A stretch of DNA of 64,000 nt from Pseudozyma flocculosa PF-1 (Eukaryota > Basidiomycota > Ustilaginomycetes > Ustilaginales > Ustilaginaceae), in NCBI RefSeq assembly GCF_000417875.1, contig NW_006920872.1, positions 292,197-356,196 on the forward strand, read 5' to 3'. Both the position numbers and the translations under genes were made by a program. Below are positions 23,601 through 33,187 of this stretch, one piece after another; positions within the stretch are counted from its first letter, which is position 1, and the number at the start of each line of letters is the position of its first letter. The notes beneath the pieces were generated by a model. That model did no database searches and was not told where the DNA came from. It worked only from the letters and a program-made list of their open reading frames with translations.

Positions 23601-24488
23601 CGTTGCTCTTCGGACCGCTCTTGGTCGCTCGACGACCGCTTCGCGCCCGATGACCTCGACATGGACGACGAAGACTCCGTCGCCGCCGATGCCGACGCCC
23701 ACGGCGCCGAAGGCTACTACCTCCGCGCCTCTGCATCGCCATCACCGTCTCCGCACGCCTCTCCGCACCTGGCCGGGATTGGATCTCCCTCGCGCGCCTG
23801 GACGATCCTGGGCCAGGCCGGGCCGTCGACGCGCTCAAACGCGCTGGATCGGTCGCATCCGGAGTCCAAGATCCGCACCATCAACGTCCCGCGCCCCGCG
23901 CGTATCGCTGGCACGTCGTTGTCGCCCACCAGCTCGGCCATGGCGATGCGGGGCGGCCAACCCGAAGACTGGCCGACCATGTCTCCGCCCCTCAACTCGG
24001 CCCACTCCCCCCTGAGCCAGAGGTACGGACAGAGTCTGAGCTCGGCCGCCTCGTCGTTCCGTGGCGCTTCGCCGTCAAACACACCTTCCAAGTTTGGCGG
24101 ACCTTGGAACCTGGCTGCTGCATCTTCACCTTCGTCCGAGGTCAATGCCGAAGCTGGCGGTGAGACATCTTCGAAGCCGGCCAAGAAGATGCACAACCTC
24201 GGCGCCTGGGCCAGCGGTAGCCCCAGTCTGGGGCCGCGACATCGGCCCCAACCGCCAACAGAGAGTCTGCTCGCCGCCCAACTCGGTCGTCGTGGCACAA
24301 GCCCAGCCCCGACCTCCTCGTGCGAGTTTGCAGAAGGACAGCGCGCTGGTAGCGGGGCACGTGGAGGCACCCCTTTGGCAGACGCAGCAGGCGGCGACGA
24401 CATGGACGACGACCTTCGATTCGCCATCGAGCTCTCGCTCGCCGAGGAACGCAGCAGGCTGGAACGTGAGGCCGCATCTCGTTCGTGA
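20687..24488 (+). CDS. F-box / WD40 protein with three ubiquitin-interacting motifs
   Basis: Likely substrate receptor of an SCF ubiquitin ligase. Exons are 20687-21279 and 21380-24488 (1233 residues), with a 100-bp intron. Start chosen at MSLEAFFRQSNQQS; an earlier exon is possible. The F-box is at about 104-155 (LIAPEILMKICSYLDPHSLG, then VCRSWASVARDDATWRAAF). Beta-propeller repeats run from about 205 to 800, seen as VTALAMGADASSVAWGFRSG, TAGHDGTVRLWSS, IIVAGNASGKVVAWHG, VCVGTKAGTVHVFDWES and LIAGTSDGTIKAF. UIM-like helices are near 858 (EAFEYAMMLSKDEEEA), 914 (DPELADALEQIALAES) and 1207 (DDLRFAIELSLAEERS). Ser/Pro-rich linkers separate them. The last UIM fits the family best. The combination suggests a reader of ubiquitylated partners. 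It is tail-to-tail with TFC3. Confidence 0.82.
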
Positions 24489-24746
24489 GGGGCTTGCGCG
24501 GGCAAAGCACGGGTTGCAAGCAGAATGGAGCTGGGCCCGGGTGGCGTGCAGTCGAGCTGGTGCCTAGAGTACAATCGCAATGTCGGCCCTTGGCCCTCGG
24601 TAAAAGCAGATGATGGCCCTTGATCGCATCGCATCGCATGGAGTCGCATGGCGTCGCGCCGTGCGTTGTCGTGTTGATGGTGACGGCTGGACTGGTTGGA
24701 CGTCAGGGATCTGGCCTGTGCTGGGCCGCTCTGCGTCTTCCTGCGC

Positions 24747-27700
24747 CTAGTTTGCCTCGTCGTCGTCGTCCTCGAAGCCCGCCCAGATGCCGCCACGCGG
24801 GTGGACTGACGCCACAGCGACCCCGACCTCGTCGACGTGCACCCACCTCGTCTCGAAGCGCTGCGTGTTCTCGAGCGCCTGGACGGCCTCAAACACCTCG
24901 ACGGCGGTGCAGCTCGACCTGAACTTGGCGCACAGCGTGTCGAGCGAGATGCCCGGCCGCTGTACGCACGCCTGTGCCAGCAGCTCAACCAGTCGACGCC
25001 ACTTGTCCTCGAGGACGTTGCCGTGGATGTCGAGCCAGAGTCGCGCCGGCTGCCGGAGCGACTCGTCGCCGCTGTTGTCGTTACTGGTGCTGCCAGTGGT
25101 GAGCCTGGGCAAAGTGTAGAGGCGGATGTGCTGAGCCGACACCAGTCGGACGTGCGAGTGGCCAGCGACAAAGGCGGGAGCGCGACCCCGATTTAGGAGC
25201 CAGGCGAGGCAGGCCGGTCGGAGGATGGCGAGGCATTTGCCCAGCTCGACGCCTTCGGGTCCCGCTGCATCCAGCAGGTGCTTGACCTCCTGCAAGGCCT
25301 CGAGGTCCTCATCTGCCGCGATGGTAAACACCTCCAGCCACGATTCGGCCTCCGCCAGTTCGTCGTTCGCGATCCTGCCGTTCGTTGCCGCAGGTGGCGA
25401 CGGCATCTTGACGGTCGCGCTCCTGCCCTGCTCGAGGCCTGCGGCAGTGATGCTAATCGAGAGCACCGTCTCGATCTCGTCGTCGTTGAGCACGCGCGCG
25501 TTGAAGGCGTGGTGTCCGCGCAGGTCGGCGAAGGGCGCCACGTCGATGTCGGCCGTCATCAGATTGTTGCTCAGCATCGTGCCCAGGCAGGCCGCTTCGC
25601 CGTCTGTCTCGACCGGCTCCACGAACAGCGGCGCCGACATCGACTGCTCCAGCTTGCCATCGAGCCGAGCCAGAGTGTGTCGCAGACCGATCTCGTCGGA
25701 GCGGTGCAGGCGGTGGTCTTGGGGTTGCACAAAGAAGTCGTCGGTCAGGGCAAAGTTGGTGCCTGGTTGCCTCCTCTGCGTGACTTCGGCCGTGGTGGGT
25801 CGGATGACCCTGGTCTCGAGCAGCCTGACGACGGCCGCCTCGATCTCGTCCTCGCCGAACCGCCGGCAGAACTCGGCCTTGTCCGTGGCCGAGCAGCGGC
25901 GGTCGTCCGAGAGGATCACGATCCTGACGGCGGCCTCGGCCATCTGCGCTCGCAGCTGAGCTTCGGCGCCTTCCGCTGCCACTGGCTCCGTCGGCCTCTG
26001 CCGCGCGGGGACGTCGTTCGAAGTCGGCTCCAGCACGAGCGCATTGCCGAGCAGCATGCCTTGGCGGCGATGGTTGTGACCGCTCTCCTGGTTGTGAAAG
26101 TCTTCCCACTTGGTCTCGGGCGGCACGTAGCGGAACTCGTCCTTCCAGCCCTGGGTGAAGTCGTGCTTGGCGAGGTCGAGGGGCAGCGGGTTGATCTGCG
26201 AGGGCTTCTCGAGCGATGCAAAGATGGCGTCTTTGTCGATCCTAGCCCGCAGGAACTCGATGTGCTGCTTCAGGTCGAAGTCGGTGGCGGAAGGGAAGGC
26301 CGGGTCGGCCAGCTCGCCCTTGGATCGAGCCTCACGGCTGACGGCAGTCCACTGACGCTCCAGGGCGCTCAGGTAGCCTTCCTCGCCAAACTCGCCGCGC
26401 ATCCGCCCGAGCTGCAGCTTCCACTGTCGAGAGACGAAGTTCTGGTTCTTGGACCGATCTTCCTCGTCCCAGATCTGGGCCAGGGCGCTCCAGTCGCTGC
26501 GGCCTCGGGCGCGATCGCGAGCTTGCAGGATGACGGCGGCGTCACGCAGCAGCTCGTTCCTCTGCGGGGTCCAGTAATTGGCCGAGGTGGTGCTTCTGCG
26601 CGACGTCTGCTCCTTGCGACCCTCGGCACCCTTCTTTCGCCGCCTCGCCTTTGCCGGGTTGCGAGGCCTGCGAGGCCTGGGAACGCCGCCCTGAGAACCA
26701 CCAGCAGCACCTTCGTCCTCCACCTGGGCGTCGTCGCCGTCGTTGTCTGCTGGCGGACGCCGGATGCTGGACAGCCTAACGCCCACCCCGCTGGCGATGG
26801 CGACACCTCTCTCGATCGCGCGGCGGGCGTCTCCGGCGTCGAAACCGGGGTGAGACTCGATGTACCGCTTCCGAATTTGTCGGAGGGCCCACTCGATCCT
26901 GTTCCGGTACGCCTCTGCAGCCGGCATCGACTGGAACGCGTCGGTCAGCCACTGCTCAAAGCTCCTCACCCTCTTGTCCCGCAGCTCTCTCGCCTTCCGC
27001 AGCGTCGTTTTGCGGCCCTCGCGGTCCCGGTCCCGGAGGCGCCTCATCTCCCGCGCCTCGATGTCTGCGATCTGCAGACCTTGGATGTCGAGGGACCAGC
27101 CCATGTGGCGCTTTCGAGCCGCAACCTCGCCGCCTCTTCCGCCGAGGTCGGCGAGCGCCAAGGTCCAGAAGCGCTTGACGGCGTCGGCGGGCACGAGGCT
27201 GATCCAAGAGGCCAGCTGGACGGCCTTGTCGGATGGCAGCGGCTCCCCCGCCCGGAGGAAGCGCAGCAGGAACCTTCTCTGCACGGGCCTGATCGTGTGG
27301 CCCATGCGCCAGGCCTTGGTCTTGAGCAGGTCTGGCTGGACGCCTCGGGAGACGTTGGCCGCTTGGAAGCCCGACTCGGGCTGTGCTGCACTGGACGTGG
27401 CGCGGATCCTCTTGCTGCAGATCAGTGCGGTGTTCTGCCAAAAGGCTCGCGCACGATCGATCGATGCGCCGACACTGGCGACCGAAAGCACTGGCTTCGT
27501 GCTGCCTTTCGCCTTCCAGTTGTAGATGGGCACGCGGTCCCTGAGCTCGAAGCGGGTGCAGGGCAGAGTGAGGGTGCGGGCCGAGTCGTCCGTGTCTGCA
27601 TCCGGGACTGCCTCGAGGACTCCCATCGACTGGAGCTGGGCGGCCAAGCTGTAGATGGCCGTCTGGATCTCGGGCGGAGGAGCCGCATCCAGGGCGCTGG

Positions 27701-30700
27701 GCAGACCGATGGCCTCCTTTACGTCCGACGGCAGCTCACAGACGGCCTGGTACCTCGTCGCTGGGTCCTGGTAGGCTGCTTCGAGGCTGGGGCTGTAATA
27801 GCGCAGTCCGCAGAGAGCTAGGAAGAGCTCCAGCGAAGCCTCGGTCCAGAAGTACGAGATATCGATGCTGGGCCGCGGATCTCGCTGCACCTTGGACGAC
27901 ACGTTGGCGTTGATGGCGTCGATGCCGGACAGGTGGAAGAGCACGAGGCGGGCGACGGGACCTGAAGCATGGCCGAGGAACTGCTTGACCGGCATGTCCT
28001 GGGCCAGGAAGGGCGCACGCATCCGCTCGGCGAGGTGCGGGTCGGCCTCGAAGCTGCTCACGTCGAGCGTGGTGCTGTCTTGCCAGGGTCGTCGGATCGA
28101 CAGGCTCGTGATGTCCTCGGCTGGCAGATGCACTTGTCCTGAGCGCAGATGGAGGATCGAGACGGTGTCTGTGGCGCGCGACCAGCCCTCTTCGCCGTTC
28201 ACCACGGCGTCGCAGTACCTTTGCAGGCGAGCCGGATCGATGCTCGGCACGTAGACGATGGTCCGCTGAGCGTGATCGCCCGGCTTGCGCACCTTGACGA
28301 ATGTCTTCTTCAGCGTTCCTTTGTCGACCGCCTTTGCGATGGCCTTGTCACGCTTTCGCTTCTCGCGCAGATTGAGCACCTGCGAGCTGTAGCGGTCGCG
28401 ATTCCTCTCGACAAAGGCGTCGAGCGCCTGCGGCACCAGAAGCGTATCGAGAGCGCCGCCCAGCTCTTCGATGCACTCGACGAGGGCGATGGCGCTCCGC
28501 AGCTCTGTGACGCTCGATTTTGGCTTCTTCTCCGAAGTCATCCGCTCCTGCTTGGCCGCCGCGCCGACTTGCGGTGTGTAAGGCGCTCCGTTCGACGGCT
28601 TGGACGGCGTCGTTGCCGGAACGGGCGTCGAGGAGGGCGAAGGCGGCGCCGCGGCAGGCGGGGAGGCGATTCCGGTCTGCGCAACGCCAGCCTGTGTCGT
28701 CGTACTGGATGCATCACCGCCGGTGGCGTCGAGGTCGTCGACCGTCGCCGCGGCGCTCGCCTCGCGCATGACGGGAGGAGGTGCGTCGATTGCCTGGGGC
28801 TGCGTTTCGGCGACGATGCTTTGGAGCTTGCGCCGTTTGGCGGCACTCTCAGCCGGCGTCGAGGGCTCTTGCATCGCCACGAAGCCGCCGTCTGCGGTCG
28901 CAGCGGTCGCAGCCGACTCCGAGTCTCCGCTGGGTGTCGTCTCGGCCGATCCAGAGGCTCTGCTCTTGGCCAGCGCTTCCGCCCTCTTCATCCTTTCGAT
29001 CGTCTTGTTGTTGAGCCTTCCCTTGGGCCTGCCCGTCGGCTTCTTCCTCAGCGTCGATTCGAGACCTCCGTTCCCGTCCTCGTCGCCGCCGTCGCCGCCC
29101 TTCATCGACGCAGAACCCCCTCTGCCATTGTCGACAAACGCCTCAGAAACGATCCCGCGAGTCTTGGCGATCGCGTCGTCGCCGTCGGTGTAGAAGGCGC
29201 CGTCTTCGATGTCGGGGAACCCGCCAGCGGACGCCAGGATCGCGGCATCCTCGTCGGCCATGTAGCCATCGCTCGCAGACTGGAGCGTCCACGCGTGCTG
29301 GCTATACAGTCGCAGCCGTCGCTCCCGGCCGAGGAATTCATGGAACTGGCGGATGCGCATGTCTGCGACCGAGGCGTCTTTGTTCGCCTCTTCCGAGCGC
29401 AGCACGAGCATCTCGAGCGTCCTCTTGATCAGCCCGGACACGTTGAAGGCGTTCTGCATCTGCCGCAACGTGATGCCGCTCGCGCCGGCCCTGGCGACCA
29501 GCTCATGAGCCTGACGCTCGAACGTGAGCTCCCGAGCAACGCGGATGTCTTGCATGCGCAGCTCGCGTTCGAGCAGACCCTTGTCAGACTTCTGGCGCTG
29601 CTCGCGTTCCGCATACCGAGCGTCGAGGAGGGTGTCGCTGGCGGCCAGCGCCTCCATGTCGAGCTCGCCCTTGGTCGTCAGCCTGAAGCCGCGCCTGAGC
29701 GACCGCGACTGCGACTGGCCGCCGTCGACCGGCTCGCTGGCCGACAGGCCGACGACCTCAACCAGGCCGTCGAGCACCAGCCTCTCGAGGAAGGCCTGGA
29801 AGGCTCGTCGGACGCGCTTTGGACTGTTTGCTAGGCCGAGTCGTAGCTGCAGCAGGCTGCGGAGGGCCACCTTGGCAGAGGTGAGGCCCATGAACGCATA
29901 GAGGCGCCGGCGGACCAGGTCGGGGCGGCTGGTCAGCCAGACCATGGTGGTATCAGCATCGAGTGTCTCGAAGAGCTTGGAGCCCGCAGCGGGCTCTGGG
30001 CCATCCAGAGCCAGGGTCGGACCATCGACGTTGCCAGCCACGGCAGCATCATCGTCGTCGTCTGCATCGCCATCCGCATCGTCCTCGCCGTCAACGCCGA
30101 GAAAGTGATCGGCGATGGCTTTTGACTGGTTCTCTGCCTCGACCTTGATCCGCTTCGAGGGAGGTCGTGTTGTGGCGCTGGCGATGGAGGTCGAGGCGCC
30201 ATGGATGTTGTCGTCCTGCTGGCAGAGCCAGAGCGGGCACTGGTCGCGGAACTTGGTGGCGACAAAATAGCTGGCGGTAGTGCCCGTCTGCCGGGCCTTG
30301 AGCTTGACGATCAGGCCGGCTTCAATCAGCTTCTTGGCGATGTAGAAGACTGTCTTTTGGTCGATTCCGAGCTCGGCGCCGAGGTCGGTGCTGACCACCG
30401 CAGCCTCTCGAGAGCGGCAGACGAGCTGGAGGAATCGGTAGTTGGACGGCGTAAGTATCTTTTCCGCCGAACCTGCAAGCATCTTGCGTACGACATCGGC
30501 CGACAGGACGAGGCGAAGGTCGTCGCCGTGCCTCTGCTGCAGATCCGGAATCGACGTGCTGCGTGCCTCCTCGTCGGGGATCAGCTCGACCCGATCGCTC
30601 TGAGCCGCGGAGCTGGCTGGGATCTGCTTCTTGATGCCTCTGCCGGCGCGCTCGGCCTTGCTGGCGACGGGCTTCTTGGCGGCGCCTCCCGGGGACGCAG

Positions 30701-30923
30701 CGCCAGCAGCATGGGTGCCTACGTGGACGTCCGGGTGGGAAAGGAGGGCGCGAAAGACAAAAGCTCGATAGGACTCGTCGACCTGCTGGGGCGGGAGGCG
30801 TTCGCGCTCAGACTGAGCCTGATGGAAGTCGTGGATGAAGTGCTGCAGGCGGTCAAGGCCAGTGCCGGCCTCTCCGTCGAAGCCAATCTCCTCGATGCAG
30901 TGGCGGATGAGTTCGTCGATCAT
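24747..30923 (-). CDS. TFC3: TFIIIC B-block-binding subunit (tau138 / GTF3C1 homologue)
   Basis: Largest subunit of RNA polymerase III factor TFIIIC, which contacts the B box of tRNA genes. It is a single uninterrupted exon of 2058 residues. The N-terminus (MIDELIRHCIEEIGFDGEAG) matches the family. At about 155-230 is the B-block winged helix (PSNYRFLQLVCRSREAAVV, then LGIDQKTVFYIAKKLIEAGL). Further winged-helix-like stretches follow, for example ITLRQMQNAFNVSGLIKRTL. A GRPKGRLNNKT AT-hook-like motif lies near 628. A Myb/SANT-like segment is at about 1450-1510 (NYWTPQRNELLRDAAVIL). Acidic low-complexity inserts (DGEDDADGDADDDDD) separate the modules. The C-terminus is acidic and ends FEDDDDEAN. 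Its length is within the fungal/animal range. It shares a 686-bp divergent promoter with the mitochondrial uS17 gene. Confidence 0.9.
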   Translation of the reverse strand: MIDELIRHCIEEIGFDGEAGTGLDRLQHFIHDFHQAQSERERLPPQQVDESYRAFVFRALLSHPDVHVGTHAAGAASPGGAAKKPVASKAERAGRGIKKQIPASSAAQSDRVELIPDEEARSTSIPDLQQRHGDDLRLVLSADVVRKMLAGSAEKILTPSNYRFLQLVCRSREAAVVSTDLGAELGIDQKTVFYIAKKLIEAGLIVKLKARQTGTTASYFVATKFRDQCPLWLCQQDDNIHGASTSIASATTRPPSKRIKVEAENQSKAIADHFLGVDGEDDADGDADDDDDAAVAGNVDGPTLALDGPEPAAGSKLFETLDADTTMVWLTSRPDLVRRRLYAFMGLTSAKVALRSLLQLRLGLANSPKRVRRAFQAFLERLVLDGLVEVVGLSASEPVDGGQSQSRSLRRGFRLTTKGELDMEALAASDTLLDARYAEREQRQKSDKGLLERELRMQDIRVARELTFERQAHELVARAGASGITLRQMQNAFNVSGLIKRTLEMLVLRSEEANKDASVADMRIRQFHEFLGRERRLRLYSQHAWTLQSASDGYMADEDAAILASAGGFPDIEDGAFYTDGDDAIAKTRGIVSEAFVDNGRGGSASMKGGDGGDEDGNGGLESTLRKKPTGRPKGRLNNKTIERMKRAEALAKSRASGSAETTPSGDSESAATAATADGGFVAMQEPSTPAESAAKRRKLQSIVAETQPQAIDAPPPVMREASAAATVDDLDATGGDASSTTTQAGVAQTGIASPPAAAPPSPSSTPVPATTPSKPSNGAPYTPQVGAAAKQERMTSEKKPKSSVTELRSAIALVECIEELGGALDTLLVPQALDAFVERNRDRYSSQVLNLREKRKRDKAIAKAVDKGTLKKTFVKVRKPGDHAQRTIVYVPSIDPARLQRYCDAVVNGEEGWSRATDTVSILHLRSGQVHLPAEDITSLSIRRPWQDSTTLDVSSFEADPHLAERMRAPFLAQDMPVKQFLGHASGPVARLVLFHLSGIDAINANVSSKVQRDPRPSIDISYFWTEASLELFLALCGLRYYSPSLEAAYQDPATRYQAVCELPSDVKEAIGLPSALDAAPPPEIQTAIYSLAAQLQSMGVLEAVPDADTDDSARTLTLPCTRFELRDRVPIYNWKAKGSTKPVLSVASVGASIDRARAFWQNTALICSKRIRATSSAAQPESGFQAANVSRGVQPDLLKTKAWRMGHTIRPVQRRFLLRFLRAGEPLPSDKAVQLASWISLVPADAVKRFWTLALADLGGRGGEVAARKRHMGWSLDIQGLQIADIEAREMRRLRDRDREGRKTTLRKARELRDKRVRSFEQWLTDAFQSMPAAEAYRNRIEWALRQIRKRYIESHPGFDAGDARRAIERGVAIASGVGVRLSSIRRPPADNDGDDAQVEDEGAAGGSQGGVPRPRRPRNPAKARRRKKGAEGRKEQTSRRSTTSANYWTPQRNELLRDAAVILQARDRARGRSDWSALAQIWDEEDRSKNQNFVSRQWKLQLGRMRGEFGEEGYLSALERQWTAVSREARSKGELADPAFPSATDFDLKQHIEFLRARIDKDAIFASLEKPSQINPLPLDLAKHDFTQGWKDEFRYVPPETKWEDFHNQESGHNHRRQGMLLGNALVLEPTSNDVPARQRPTEPVAAEGAEAQLRAQMAEAAVRIVILSDDRRCSATDKAEFCRRFGEDEIEAAVVRLLETRVIRPTTAEVTQRRQPGTNFALTDDFFVQPQDHRLHRSDEIGLRHTLARLDGKLEQSMSAPLFVEPVETDGEAACLGTMLSNNLMTADIDVAPFADLRGHHAFNARVLNDDEIETVLSISITAAGLEQGRSATVKMPSPPAATNGRIANDELAEAESWLEVFTIAADEDLEALQEVKHLLDAAGPEGVELGKCLAILRPACLAWLLNRGRAPAFVAGHSHVRLVSAQHIRLYTLPRLTTGSTSNDNSGDESLRQPARLWLDIHGNVLEDKWRRLVELLAQACVQRPGISLDTLCAKFRSSCTAVEVFEAVQALENTQRFETRWVHVDEVGVAVASVHPRGGIWAGFEDDDDEAN

Positions 30924-31609
30924 GGCGGCGAGGGACGCGGGCCCATCCTGATGGAGGGCAGCTTAGAGACAAAGGGGAGGGAGGTTGAAGATGAATGAAG
31001 GGTTAAGGTGAGGGAGGGAATGTGATGGTGGTGGTGGTGGTGTTGGTCAGGCAGAGAGGTCCAAGCGTCGCCTCCATCCGCTGCTCTTGACGCGGGCTGA
31101 GCCAGGCAGCGTCGCTGAGCAGGCCAGCAGGCCAGGCTGGGCTAGGCCAGGGTCCCTTCTCCACACGCGCCCAAAAATTGAGCCAGGCTGGCCAGGCCAG
31201 GCCCCGCCGAGTTCCGGCGGTGGGTGCGACCTGACTCCTTACGTAAGCGAACTTTTCAGGGTGGTTCTTCGAGCGCCAGGCCGCCCCCTCGACCACGATG
31301 GCCATCCTCAAGCCATCACCATCCCCTTCTGAGCACAGTCTTCGGAAAAGCTCCTCCGTCTATCGGCATCACCGCTCTCGCTTCGCTGCAGAACAACGGC
31401 CTGAGAACGCGTCAAGGGCAGCAAACGGCACCGTCCGACGACATCTTCTGGCCCCTTCGTACGCCTCGGCCTGCTTGACGACACAGCATCGGCCGCTCCA
31501 GCGACGACGAGCCGCGCCCACCGAGCCCGGACCCTATCCGATACCTCCCACGGCTAGCCATCGTATCGATTCGGATCGCCCCCCGCTGCACCAGAGTATT
31601 CAGGCCACG
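30924..31609. promoter_or_regulatory. Divergent promoter TFC3 / uS17m with CCAGGC elements
   Basis: This 686-bp head-to-head region holds a cluster of AGCCAGGC / GGCCAGGC words between about 31095 and 31205 (for example GAGCCAGGCTGGCCAGGCC). The same words recur near 32945-32965, 33050 and 40305. There is no clear TATA box. The rest has no recognisable coding signal. Confidence 0.5.
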
Positions 31610-32155
31610 ATGAAGCAGACCATCACCGGCATCGTCACAAAGGCGGGCGTCATGGCCAAGACGGTCACCATGACGGTCGAGAAGCGCCTGGTTCACCCGA
31701 CGCTGCTCAAGGTGAGTCGCTGGCAGAAGGCGGGCTGAGCTGAGCGACCTGCGGCATGGCAACGGAGCACCTCATACTCTCTCCTTGCTCTCTTTGCCAC
31801 CGTTGTGCAGACATTCATCCGGCACAAAAAGTACCTCGTGCACGACGAGAAGTCGACGCTCGCCGTGGGCGACCGGATCGTGGCCGAGGCGTGCCGGCCT
31901 CTTTCCGCGCGCAAGCGGTTCACGTTTGCCAGAAAGACGGGCTCTGGAGACGCGAGGCGGGCCAAGGCCGAGAGAGAGATGAGCGCCGAGGACAAGGAGA
32001 AGATCCGCATCGAGCAGTTGGTCAAGAACGAGGTGGCCAAGCGCGGCGGGTTCGGCAACGCCGTCAAGCAGGCCAAGCAGGCCGACAAGGCGCCCGTCCA
32101 ATCAAAGGCGGCCATGACGGCTCGGGCCGAAACACCAAAATCCAGCCGAGCCTAG
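31610..32155 (+). CDS. MRPS17: Mitochondrial small-subunit ribosomal protein uS17m
   Basis: Component of the mitochondrial 37S ribosomal subunit. Exons are 31610-31711 and 31811-32155 (148 residues) around a 99-bp intron with a GTGAGT donor and a GTGCAG acceptor. The N-terminus [20 protein letters not shown] and the following [24 protein letters not shown] are the typical S17 OB-fold start. Then come [16 protein letters not shown] and KRFTFARK. A Lys/Ala-rich C-terminal extension of about 70 residues is usual for mitochondrial S17 in fungi. No long presequence is visible, as in other mitochondrial S17 proteins. Confidence 0.9.
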
Positions 32156-32265
32156 CGAGAGCAAGCAAGGCTGTCGCTGCGAGAAAGACGAGAGACCTTG
32201 GAGAGAGAGAGAGAGAGAGAGAGGAGGAGCGTGGCGGACGGAGGACGACGACGACGGCCGACGAA

Positions 32266-32610
32266 NNNNNNNNNNNNNNNNNNNNNNNNNNNNNNNNNNN
32301 NNNNNNNNNNNNNNNNNNNNNNNNNNNNNNNNNNNNNNNNNNNNNNNNNNNNNNNNNNNNNNNNNNNNNNNNNNNNNNNNNNNNNNNNNNNNNNNNNNNN
32401 NNNNNNNNNNNNNNNNNNNNNNNNNNNNNNNNNNNNNNNNNNNNNNNNNNNNNNNNNNNNNNNNNNNNNNNNNNNNNNNNNNNNNNNNNNNNNNNNNNNN
32501 NNNNNNNNNNNNNNNNNNNNNNNNNNNNNNNNNNNNNNNNNNNNNNNNNNNNNNNNNNNNNNNNNNNNNNNNNNNNNNNNNNNNNNNNNNNNNNNNNNNN
32601 NNNNNNNNNN
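32266..32610. other. Assembly gap (345 Ns)
   Basis: Undetermined bases flanked on both sides by GA-rich simple sequence, so the assembly probably broke at a long GA microsatellite. Anything lost here cannot be judged. Confidence 0.98.
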
Positions 32611-32620
32611 GAGAGAAGAG

Positions 32621-32658
<38 letters not shown>

Positions 32659-32885
32659 CTGGCGGGCAGGGACGAAGCCAAGGCCGCCAGAAGCCCCAGT
32701 GAACGCGCACCCACCCGTTCGTCCACTTGTACCATATCCTTTGATCGAAGCCGTCTAGGCAGGACCGCTCTACATCAGCCTCACACTACTACTGCTGTCG
32801 ACCGCTGCGTTGTTGGCCCCGGGCCATCCGCGACGTGTGCATTTCTCTGTCAGGTGGGGCCGGCTCGCAGGGCACGCTCAGCTTA

Positions 32886-32953
32886 GCCTGGCTCGCCCAG
32901 TCGGGCGGGCGAGTGGCGCGCTCGTCTCGCCCGACAGACTGGGCGAGCCAGGC
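32886..32953. repeat. Imperfect inverted repeat upstream of the PEX11-like gene
   Basis: The left arm GCCTGGCTCGCCCAGTCGGG(CG) at 32886-32907 pairs with the right arm at 32928-32953. The right arm is the exact reverse complement apart from a two-base AG insertion at 32936-32937. The spacer is 20 bases. Confidence 0.8.
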
Positions 32954-33187
32954 AGGCCAGGCCAGGCTGTGCGCTTGGGCCTCCACCGCCTGGCGTGATC
33001 CTGGCCTGCGTACGTGCAGGCTGCTGCCCCCGTGTCTGACCAACAAACACCGCCTGGCCTGGCCTGCCTCTCCGATGGCTCGATGCGCATCCTTGCTTCC
33101 TGACCCATCACCCTCTCTGCTTGCTCGCTCCTTGTCATCCAGGCACTGCCCTCCGGCACTGATCTCGACAACAGCATCGACCTCGCC

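Larger units (their letters stand above)
32156..33187. other. Intergenic region with GA microsatellite and assembly gap
   Basis: About 1 kb between uS17m and the PEX11-like gene. GA repeats border a 345-base N run on both sides (32200-32223 and 32611-32653). The right part is the likely PEX11-like promoter, with the inverted repeat at 32886-32953 and CCTGG-rich sequence at 33050-33070. Confidence 0.6.

Noticed and set aside
25278..27821. Open frame of 847 codons on the plus strand opposite TFC3
   Set aside because: It is the mirror of a strongly supported coding strand in GC-rich DNA; it shows no domains and starts at GTG.
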